DNA of 23,360 bases from the NCBI GenBank assembly GCA_043820265.1, contig JBDREA010000123.1:1-23360 (forward strand). Direction: 5' to 3'. The position numbers and the translations under genes were made by a program. The notes under the pieces are model-generated. The model had not been told where the DNA came from, made no database searches, and saw only the letters and a program-made list of their open reading frames with translations. The DNA is from JBDREA01 sp043820265 (GTDB lineage: Archaea; Altiarchaeota; Altiarchaeia; IMC4; JBDREA01). Of this stretch, positions 6,590 to 13,960 are shown one piece after another. Position 1 is the stretch's first letter, and the number at the start of each line of letters is the position of its first letter.

Positions 6590-8520
6590 TCTTCCTGACC
6601 ATAATAATATTGTTATTAGTATTGAAGATACTAAGTTGGATGCCCCCCATACTCTACCCATGGGTGGCAAGCAACCTCGACTGGAACCCCACAGTCTTCT
6701 GCTTTCCCAAAGAGGTTGTGATAGGAGACTGCGCCCAGGATTCAGGCATGATAGTCCTACAAAAGGCCTTCTTAGACATACTAGTTCCGTTTTATATTAT
6801 AGCACTGCTACTAAACGCCATCTACTTCGTCTTCATGTCCGGTTCACCAAGGGGGAGAGCCCGGTCCAAACTCATGTTTCAGAAACTCATAATAAGCATG
6901 GTGGCAGTCACCATTGCGCCCATACTCTTTCAGGCACTTCTGGATTTAGGGTCGGTTCTCGCAAACTTCGCATACGACCACTTATTCGACCTCGACACCC
7001 TCGTAGTCGAGCAAAGCCAGAGACTTTCGATGCAAAACGGATTATTCTATCTGTTCCCAATCGGATTCCTCACATTTGTTTTATTTTGCACGATGCTCCT
7101 CGTAGTCTGGCGCTACTTCGTCCTCTACTTCTATGCGGCGGCATTCCCCTTCATAATCTTTCTCTACTTCTTCGAGTTCACCAAAGGGACCGGAAGAAAA
7201 TATATGAAGAAAATCGTCATGTGGTCGTTTCTGCCGGTCATCCAGATCTTCCTTTTAGGGTTCACATTATCTTCGTTTTCCGCCATCCAAGGAATAACTT
7301 TTGTGGGTCCATATAACCCCCCTATGCAACTTATAGTCGATTCAATGGTCGCCACCTTTGCCATTGTAACTGTAATCGTCATATCTATAACAGGATCGAT
7401 TTTCCTATTGATCTCCCCGATGCTCCTAACCCAGACACTGAACGCGGTATCTGAGACCGTCACCACCGTGGGCTACCTCAAAGGGGACGGACGCCTGCTT
7501 ACTCTCGCGGGCGCACTCAGGGGAAGCGAAGTCGGCGTACTCTCAGCTATTGGCCTACGGGCCCTCCAAAACTCAGACCAAGCCCACTCAGACTCCCTCT
7601 CCTACGGAAGAAAAGGAATGGTGCATTCCAGTTTCGATGCAGGGCCGGCGTTCAGAGACCATTCATCTGGCCAAGAAGATGGTGGAGGATCGTTTGGGAT
7701 GCCACCGACAAGGTCCGGAGGAACAGGCTCAAGGACTACGTCATATGGCTACAACAGATCCTCGGGTGTGACAGATGAAGAAACATTTTCAGCTCAAGAC
7801 ACAGAAGGGGGAAGAATCCACGAAACAGACGAAATCGGCGAACATCAAAGAGTTTATCAGAGAGGTAGTTACCGCTCTGAACTGGAAGGGGAGACAATCG
7901 TCGGCGGAGAAACAAGACACTTCGGTGGAGCAACGCGGGAGAGAAAGGACGTAAGGGAAGAAGGAGTGACAGAAAAAGTAACAGGCGCACCCAGACAACT
8001 CATCTCATCGAAAAAAATGCCCGGCCAAGAACCTCCACCCAAGGCTCCCGATAGGTATGAACGGCCGACAGTGAGCCATCATCCAGGCTCAGAAGAGGAG
8101 GAACTTCCAGACGAGCACTACAAGATTCCCGGGGGAGGAGGAGCCATAGGAGAAGACATTGAATATGGGTTAACTCAACCTCAACCCCCAAGGACCGGGG
8201 AATCGGTCAGCCCACCAGAAGATCCCGCAGTTAATCGTGCGCGCATAGAAGGGAGGCAAAAGAAAAATATGGATGAAAGGCAGGAGCAGAAGAAAGTGGA
8301 TGCGTGGAATCAGCAGGCAGAAGCAGACAGAAAAAGCGTGGACGATGCAGAGAAAAATAAACTTCGCCACTTCAGCCGAGTCAAAAAAACAGAGGAGGAA
8401 TTGGAGGACCATACAAGAAATACAGAAGAGGACCACGCCCGAGAAAGCGACAAAAAAGACGACAAAGAGGAAGAAGAAAAGAAGAAAAAATTCACCGAAG
8501 AAGAAAGCGAGAAAAAGTAA
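6586..8520 (+). CDS. second VirB6/TrbL-like membrane protein with charged C-terminal tail
   Basis: The protein has 644 residues. The N-terminal half is polytopic (TM segments near 1-18, 61-83, 100-125, 155-176, 178-196, 208-232 and 252-284). It is a paralogue of the giant VirB6-like protein: WNP before a Cys-bearing external segment (C39, C49), the loop GSPRGRARSK at 86-95, then KLIISMVAVTIAPILFQ..LDL, RYFVL, FPFIIFLYFFEFTK and IMW-type VMW..LPVIQ blocks in the same order. From about residue 320 the protein is hydrophilic, rich in Gly, Ser, Pro and charges, and ends in a nearly continuous Lys/Glu-rich stretch (about 545-644), probably coiled coil or disordered. The start overlaps the zinc-ribbon gene's stop. 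Two different VirB6-like subunits in one locus suggest a hetero-oligomeric channel or a bait-and-plug specialisation; that is inference. Confidence 0.7.
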   Translation: MIFLTIIILLLVLKILSWMPPILYPWVASNLDWNPTVFCFPKEVVIGDCAQDSGMIVLQKAFLDILVPFYIIALLLNAIYFVFMSGSPRGRARSKLMFQKLIISMVAVTIAPILFQALLDLGSVLANFAYDHLFDLDTLVVEQSQRLSMQNGLFYLFPIGFLTFVLFCTMLLVVWRYFVLYFYAAAFPFIIFLYFFEFTKGTGRKYMKKIVMWSFLPVIQIFLLGFTLSSFSAIQGITFVGPYNPPMQLIVDSMVATFAIVTVIVISITGSIFLLISPMLLTQTLNAVSETVTTVGYLKGDGRLLTLAGALRGSEVGVLSAIGLRALQNSDQAHSDSLSYGRKGMVHSSFDAGPAFRDHSSGQEDGGGSFGMPPTRSGGTGSRTTSYGYNRSSGVTDEETFSAQDTEGGRIHETDEIGEHQRVYQRGSYRSELEGETIVGGETRHFGGATRERKDVREEGVTEKVTGAPRQLISSKKMPGQEPPPKAPDRYERPTVSHHPGSEEEELPDEHYKIPGGGGAIGEDIEYGLTQPQPPRTGESVSPPEDPAVNRARIEGRQKKNMDERQEQKKVDAWNQQAEADRKSVDDAEKNKLRHFSRVKKTEEELEDHTRNTEEDHARESDKKDDKEEEEKKKKFTEEESEKK

Positions 8521-8593
8521 TCCTTCAGATATACACTTACAGAAAGTTTTCCGAAATACACACTGTTTTTACGCCAGTTTATCCTAATGCATT

Positions 8594-10603
8594 ATGAGCG
8601 CCATGGACAATCTGGGACCGGGGACGATTGTAAAGAAGAAAAACGAGAAAAAAAAGGTTAAAGTAGCTCCCCCCCTCGTCCGAGACCCCATAGCAGAAGA
8701 GGAAGCAAGACGCGGCATCTCCCGCGACAAAGGAAAGATGACACCCCAAACATTCAAGATGCTGCCATCCGACATCGCACCCCCGCTTTCAGGGAAAAGC
8801 CCAGGCGAGCTGTTGGAACGCAAGCAAGTTGTTTCAACTGAGATGGGGAGGGCAATCCATCTTTTTGAGAAAAACCGAAGGCAAGTCACAGGAAGGACAA
8901 TCGAGACCTTAGACGAGTCTCTCACGGCAGGGTTCCATCTGATAAATGCGAAAATCGACGTCGCAGACTTTCTCAGGCACGCCAACAGGTTGTCAGGCGA
9001 CGGCCCTGAAGGCGGGGGAGACGACTGGGGGCAGAATTCTAAGATCATGGTGGAGCAGATTGGCGACGTAAAGATAAAAGGAGTTAAAGGGGAGACTGCA
9101 AGGGAGTTCTTGGAGGAGGTGAAAGCCCAAGATGAAAAGACATACAATCGAATGCAATATGTGATTGTCGCCCGCGACATAGAAGAACAGCATGAGATAA
9201 AACAAAACGAAAAACTTGCGCGATTGATCGAACAAAGAAAAGTTAAGGTTGTCTTACAGGACGAGCACGACTTATCCCAAAGCCCCCATTACATCAGGCA
9301 CATGGGCTGGGGACGCGACCTATTTGACACAGACAGATGGATAAGGAGGGCAGGAAAATTCAATGAACAATGGGCCACATTAAACATAAAGCAGGACCTT
9401 CTCATCCGCAACGGAAAACCCCTGGACATGGAGGGGGTTCTCGAATTCAGAAGGAAATTCGGCAAAGGCCAGCTCCAAACCGGAGATGTTGATCCAGGAG
9501 TCTTTGATAAAATCGAGTGGGACGCACACGTTGTGCCGCGAAGCCTTGATGATTACTTCAAGATAAAATTTCAAGACGGCACAGAAACATCCCTGGGACA
9601 AGTTGTTTCTAAGCTAACAAAAGACATCAGTTCAGAGTCAGACCTAAAGATTCTTGTAAACATTGGCTTGATCAAAAGGGTTCATGAATCACTTAGAAGG
9701 CTTAAGAAAGGTGGAAAACTCCACGTAGTGGGTGAAGGCATCCTAGATGTGAAAGAAGACCTACCCGACGACGTATTTAATCCCGTCGGCACCGACCGCC
9801 GTCTACCCCCAAAGGTCCAGATTCCAATCATGACTATGATATTTGATGAACTCTACAAAGATGCTGGATACAAAGTTACTGTTAGAGAGCTTTCGTCAGA
9901 CGAAGTCGTAAATATAACAAAAAAATATCTGGACGTCGATGAAAGGAAGCAAAAGTACCCACTTTACAGCATCCATATAGAAAAAACACCAGATGCCCTG
10001 GAGCCAGCATCAACGGAGAGGACTCCCGCAGAAAAGCTAAGAGAAAGCATCTTCGGGGAGGCAGCAGCTGGTGGGCTTTTCACCGGAGAAACTGGCGAAT
10101 CAGGAGTAAGTCAACCCTCACAAACAATAAAGCTCCCTCTCGATGAACTTGATGAACGCCCACTTCAAAAATCGGAAAAGAAAAAGCCCACATTGATGAG
10201 CGAAGATGAGCAACCATCACTCACTTTGAGGTCAGGAAGTGGAAGAGAGCATCTACCTCGCCCTACCCCCAGACGAAGAAGGACTCACCAATACTCGGGT
10301 CCAAGAGGGGGAGACAGCCAGACCGGAGGATCAAGAAAAAGATCCGGACTAGCCAGAAGGCCGACAGAAGATGAGGGCTGGCCGGAAGAGGATTGGTGGG
10401 ACCTCTTAGACGAAAAAACAAAGCAGGTAGCAGACTGGTGGTACGACAACGCAAACCTCAGATTGACATTTATCATACTCGGAAAATACATTCCCATCAG
10501 CGGAAAATTCAAAAAGAAGAGAAAAAAGCACAAACTGGACTACGAGGAACTTCTAGACATGTACCAGGGCTTAGAATTGGTGGACGTCTTCGGACAAGGA
10601 TGA
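8594..10603 (+). CDS. soluble locus protein of unknown function, with a methyltransferase-like segment
   Basis: This 669-residue protein has no signal peptide or clear TM helix. The N-terminal 60 residues are basic and low-complexity. A central globular part (about 75-460) includes a conspicuous WGRDLFDTDRWIRRAG stretch (239-254). Residues about 345-440 read like the second half of a Rossmann methyltransferase: a helix, then RRLKKGGKLHVVGEG (strand 5 style), then MIFDELYKDAGYKVTVREL. No SAM-binding glycine loop is seen, so any such domain would be degenerate. Residues 460-600 are Pro, Ser, Arg and charge rich, and the C-terminal 70 residues carry a Trp cluster (EDWWDLLDEKTKQVADWW) and a Lys-rich patch. 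The ATG has no ribosome site. It is co-oriented between membrane and ATPase genes, so it is probably a cytoplasmic accessory of the apparatus. Confidence 0.55.
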   Translation: MSAMDNLGPGTIVKKKNEKKKVKVAPPLVRDPIAEEEARRGISRDKGKMTPQTFKMLPSDIAPPLSGKSPGELLERKQVVSTEMGRAIHLFEKNRRQVTGRTIETLDESLTAGFHLINAKIDVADFLRHANRLSGDGPEGGGDDWGQNSKIMVEQIGDVKIKGVKGETAREFLEEVKAQDEKTYNRMQYVIVARDIEEQHEIKQNEKLARLIEQRKVKVVLQDEHDLSQSPHYIRHMGWGRDLFDTDRWIRRAGKFNEQWATLNIKQDLLIRNGKPLDMEGVLEFRRKFGKGQLQTGDVDPGVFDKIEWDAHVVPRSLDDYFKIKFQDGTETSLGQVVSKLTKDISSESDLKILVNIGLIKRVHESLRRLKKGGKLHVVGEGILDVKEDLPDDVFNPVGTDRRLPPKVQIPIMTMIFDELYKDAGYKVTVRELSSDEVVNITKKYLDVDERKQKYPLYSIHIEKTPDALEPASTERTPAEKLRESIFGEAAAGGLFTGETGESGVSQPSQTIKLPLDELDERPLQKSEKKKPTLMSEDEQPSLTLRSGSGREHLPRPTPRRRRTHQYSGPRGGDSQTGGSRKRSGLARRPTEDEGWPEEDWWDLLDEKTKQVADWWYDNANLRLTFIILGKYIPISGKFKKKRKKHKLDYEELLDMYQGLELVDVFGQG

Positions 10604-10638
10604 GTTCATCCCTACTGGGCGGTTAAAATAATTTCACA

Positions 10639-10647
10639 TTTTATTAA
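10639..10647 (+). promoter_or_regulatory. possible box A before the PrgI-like/VirB4 pair
   Basis: TTTTATTAA (10640-10648 region) lies about 45-50 nt before the ATG at 10691 in an 87-nt gap. The spacing would leave a leader of about 20 nt. This may be an internal promoter for the two ATPase-module genes; it is not strong. Confidence 0.3.
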
Positions 10648-10690
10648 TCACAGCGACACATAAGTTACCGTCTCCCAGCCCCCAAAAAAT

Positions 10691-11608
10691 ATGCCCTACG
10701 CAATACCCGCAAACGTCGGATACGAGGAAAAACTGCTTGGCCCCTTCAATCTAAAGCAGTCGATTTACGTCGTCATCGGAGGATCCATCCTATTTTATGT
10801 GTTTACAAAAGGGGAAAACATCCCTGCAGTGTGGCGGACAATTATCGTCATTGTAACAACGCTTTCCACCATGGGATTTGCCATGTTCAACCTGGATACA
10901 TACCTACTAAACATATTCAATTTTATCAGACAAAACAAGAAAAGCTCATGGATATCTCCCGCAGCCCGCCAGCTGATGAACATAAAATCCATCCGAGCCG
11001 ATGCGGTATGGCTTCAGGACAATAGGATACTGGGATTGATACAGGTAAAGCCCATCAACTTTGCCATCTTAAACGAAGAAGACCAAAAAACCGTCATCTA
11101 CGGATACCTCGAGTTTCTGAATTCTCTGAGCTTTCCAATCCAGATAGTCATGAGAAGCGTCAACCTCGACCTAGAAGAATACCTTGCCCATACAAAAAGG
11201 CGGATTATAAAGCGCGACGACCGCGAAGCCATGTCCTACTACAAACACTTCTCGGAGTATCTAAGGGAATATATCAAGCTGAATCGAATAAACAACAGGC
11301 TATTTTACATAGTCGTATCCATCCCAAAAAAAGCAGATGAAAAAGCTACGATAGAGGAATTGGAGGCACGATGCGAAACAATTATGAATACACTCGCAAT
11401 TTCCGGAATAGTTGCAGAAAGAATGAACACCCACAAACTAATAAACTTTTACTCAAGCTACTTTACAGAAACCCTCGAAATATTCCAGGACTTCCTGTCA
11501 CCTATCACCATGTATCGCAAACTATGGAAGGAGAAACCAGAAAAAACCGATAAATACAAAGGAAGATACATGAGTCACAGAGAAATAAAAAAACCAGTTC
11601 AAAGCTAA
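10691..11608 (+). CDS. PrgI/TcpE-like membrane protein fused to a VirB4 N-terminal-like domain
   Basis: The 305 residues open with the PrgI-family pattern YAIPANVGYEEKLLGPFNLKQ, followed by two TM helices (about 23-41 and 47-72). PrgI (TcpE in Clostridium perfringens) is a small inner-membrane subunit found next to VirB4 in Gram-positive type IV secretion and conjugation loci. Residues about 90-290 form a soluble alpha/beta domain starting SIRADAVWLQDNRILGLIQVKP and including KPINFAILNEEDQ and FLNSLSFPIQIVMRS. This matches the N-terminal domain that VirB4/TraC ATPases normally carry themselves. The gene ends one base before the ATPase start, so tight co-translation is expected. The likely role is to anchor the VirB4 ATPase to the membrane channel. 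The PrgI assignment is fairly firm; the second domain is by pattern. Confidence 0.75.
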   Translation: MPYAIPANVGYEEKLLGPFNLKQSIYVVIGGSILFYVFTKGENIPAVWRTIIVIVTTLSTMGFAMFNLDTYLLNIFNFIRQNKKSSWISPAARQLMNIKSIRADAVWLQDNRILGLIQVKPINFAILNEEDQKTVIYGYLEFLNSLSFPIQIVMRSVNLDLEEYLAHTKRRIIKRDDREAMSYYKHFSEYLREYIKLNRINNRLFYIVVSIPKKADEKATIEELEARCETIMNTLAISGIVAERMNTHKLINFYSSYFTETLEIFQDFLSPITMYRKLWKEKPEKTDKYKGRYMSHREIKKPVQS

Positions 11609-11609
11609 A

Positions 11610-13886
11610 ATGGACTTGCTTTCAATGATCGGCCTAGGGGGCGGGAAAAAATCCAAAAAGGAGACCCACAAAGAATACGAAGACATACTCATAGAGTATC
11701 TCACATCCCCCTCGACTATCCTCGTACACCAACAAGAAATCCAGATAACGAAATTCCACCAAGTTATCACAGCCATAAACTACCCACGTCTCGTCGATCC
11801 TGGCTGGCTAACCCGACTCATCGAAATGAACCTCGACTTCGACCTATCCATGCACATAGTCCCCTACTCGACCTCTTCAACCGTAAAGATGCTTGAAAAC
11901 GAAATCAAAAAACAAAAGACCGACATCTACGCAGACGAAACCGAGGGAAGAATCATACCCCAATCCCTCATTCAGCAGCACGAAGACACGATGATGCTCT
12001 TGAACCTCATTCAGCAAGGCACAGAAAAGATGTTTGACATGTCCTTATACATCGACTCGAAAGCATTCGACAAGGAAGAGCTAACCAGGGTAACCAAGCA
12101 GATTCAGGCAACTATGAACTCGATAATGATAATCCCAAAAATACCAAGCTTTCAGATGTATCGAGCCTTAAAAAGCACGCTGCCATTGGCGCAAGACCAA
12201 TTGGCGGTCACAAGAAACATAACCTCAAGCGCATGCGCAGCATGCTTCCCGTTCGCGATAACCTCACTAGAGCACCATACAACAGGGATTTTGATAGGAT
12301 TCAATGAATTCAACAGCATACCCATCATAGTAGACCCGTTTGAACTCAACAATCCAAACATACTCGTCCTCGGAACCAGCGGGGGGGGAAAAAGCTATAC
12401 CATAAAACTACTTTTGATGCGGGAATTCATGGAAGGAGTGCACATAAACATAATCGATCCTCAAAGCGAATACAGCGACCTCGTCACATCGTTTAATGGA
12501 AAGATACTCAAGATCGCCCCAGGAAGCGAATCCGTCATCAATCCGTTTGACCTAATGGATCAGACCTACGACGAGAAAAAACTGAGCATGCTCTCGTTCT
12601 TTCGGGTTTTATTGGGCGAGCTTACAGAGGAGCAGTGGGCAATACTCGACGAATCCATTGACCACACCTATGAGGAGAGAGGCATAACAAAGGACCCAAA
12701 GACTTGGAGCAAGGAGCCGCCTACACTTGAAGACCTCTACAACGAAATACTCCCCCTGACAAGATCAAAAAAAGAAATGATCTACCGCCCATCAATGAAC
12801 ATAGTCAATAAACTCAAAACTTACGTATTCGGCCCGATGCGTTTCTTAAACCAGCAGACAAAGATCGACCTAAACAACCGCATGATCAGCTTCGACATCA
12901 AAGACGCACCCGATGTCGGCAAAGGCGTACTCATGTTCCTCATATTGGAATACGTCTACACCGAGATGAAAAAATCAAAAAACAGGAAAATGCTCGCAAT
13001 AGACGAGGCATGGACTGTCCTATCTGCGGGCGATCAAGCAGAATACGTTTTAAAGATAGTCAAGACCTGCAGAAAGTTCAACCTAGGACTAATACTCATC
13101 ACCCAAGACGTGGAAGACGTGCTGAATTCTAGGGCTGGCCGTGCGGTATTAACGAATACTGCCACAAAATTCTTACTCAAACAAGATAACACAGTGATCT
13201 TAGACATGCAGGAAAAATTCCGTTTAAACGAGCCAGAAGTCCGGTTCCTAAAGACTGCCACAGCCGGGCGAGCCCTGCTTTTGGCGGGAAACAGCAGAAT
13301 TCCGATCTACATCTCATCAAGCCCAGAAGAACACAGATTAATAACAACCCAACCAGATGAACTACTACAAAAGGAGCACATGGACCGGCCAGATGGGATA
13401 GACGTGGTAAAACAATACGACATAAACAAAAGGGTTCAAATAAAGGCTGAGTTGACCGACGACCAGATAAAGGTGTTGGAGGAGAGGGATTTCGAAGAGA
13501 TAAGGATCAGCACGTTATACGGCGAAAACGAACTGTTTTTAGTCAGAAACGAAACCGATGAAACGGACGAACACTTCATACTGCAGGAACTGGTCTATCA
13601 GGAAATAAAAAAATACACCGAACGGGTGCTCATACACCACACAAAGCTTCCAGACATAACTTTTGAGACAAAGGACGGGCGGATGGTAGCGATAGAAATC
13701 GAAGCCGACGTAGGATTAAAGAGGGGGGTCCAGAACATGGAAGAAAAGATGAACGTCCTAAGAAAATACGACGACTACCTCTTTCTGGTAACCAATCCCA
13801 ACTTGATAAAACAGTACAGGGAGAAATTCGGTGAGATGCTTACCAGAAGCCAGATACCAGAAAAAATCTCAAGCTATTTCCATTAG
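11610..13886 (+). CDS. virB4: VirB4/TraC-family ATPase with PD-(D/E)xK nuclease-like C-terminus
   Basis: The 758-residue protein has a HerA/FtsK-type ATPase core. Walker A is GTSGGGKS (255-262), followed by the IIDPQSEY segment (281-288); Walker B is MLAIDEAW (461-468); and the sensor-like ITQD is at 497-500, followed by the RAVLTNTATKFLLKQ block typical of VirB4. This is the energy-providing ATPase for pilus assembly and substrate transfer at the inner membrane. Residues beyond about 590 are not part of usual VirB4. They contain LPDITFE (680-686) and VAIEIEAD (693-700), arranged like the PD and ExE/ExK elements of PD-(D/E)xK nucleases, followed by a helix and LFLVTNP (724-730). A basic N-terminal patch (GGGKKSKK) precedes the core. 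It begins one base after the PrgI-like gene, whose C-terminal domain may supply a missing piece. VirD4-type coupling ATPase is less likely, because there are no N-terminal TM helices and the neighbours are PrgI- and VirB6-like. Confidence 0.85.
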   Translation: MDLLSMIGLGGGKKSKKETHKEYEDILIEYLTSPSTILVHQQEIQITKFHQVITAINYPRLVDPGWLTRLIEMNLDFDLSMHIVPYSTSSTVKMLENEIKKQKTDIYADETEGRIIPQSLIQQHEDTMMLLNLIQQGTEKMFDMSLYIDSKAFDKEELTRVTKQIQATMNSIMIIPKIPSFQMYRALKSTLPLAQDQLAVTRNITSSACAACFPFAITSLEHHTTGILIGFNEFNSIPIIVDPFELNNPNILVLGTSGGGKSYTIKLLLMREFMEGVHINIIDPQSEYSDLVTSFNGKILKIAPGSESVINPFDLMDQTYDEKKLSMLSFFRVLLGELTEEQWAILDESIDHTYEERGITKDPKTWSKEPPTLEDLYNEILPLTRSKKEMIYRPSMNIVNKLKTYVFGPMRFLNQQTKIDLNNRMISFDIKDAPDVGKGVLMFLILEYVYTEMKKSKNRKMLAIDEAWTVLSAGDQAEYVLKIVKTCRKFNLGLILITQDVEDVLNSRAGRAVLTNTATKFLLKQDNTVILDMQEKFRLNEPEVRFLKTATAGRALLLAGNSRIPIYISSSPEEHRLITTQPDELLQKEHMDRPDGIDVVKQYDINKRVQIKAELTDDQIKVLEERDFEEIRISTLYGENELFLVRNETDETDEHFILQELVYQEIKKYTERVLIHHTKLPDITFETKDGRMVAIEIEADVGLKRGVQNMEEKMNVLRKYDDYLFLVTNPNLIKQYREKFGEMLTRSQIPEKISSYFH

Positions 13887-13926
13887 CCAAACTCCCCACA
13901 CATAACTGAAAAACCGACAGGCATAT

Positions 13927-13935
13927 CTATAATAA
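13927..13935 (+). promoter_or_regulatory. possible promoter box CTATAATAA before the chimeric surface gene
   Basis: CTATAATAA ends 25 nt before the ATG at 13961, a distance that predicts a leaderless or nearly leaderless transcript. No ribosome site is visible, in agreement. The same nine bases occur at 15465-15473 before the next gene. Confidence 0.4.
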
Positions 13936-13960
13936 ACGTGACATCCTATATCTAATCAAT

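Noticed and set aside
11610..13886. VirD4/TcpA coupling protein as an alternative for the ATPase
   Set aside because: There are no N-terminal TM helices, and the ATPase blocks and PrgI-like neighbour fit VirB4. No second ATPase of coupling type is in the window.
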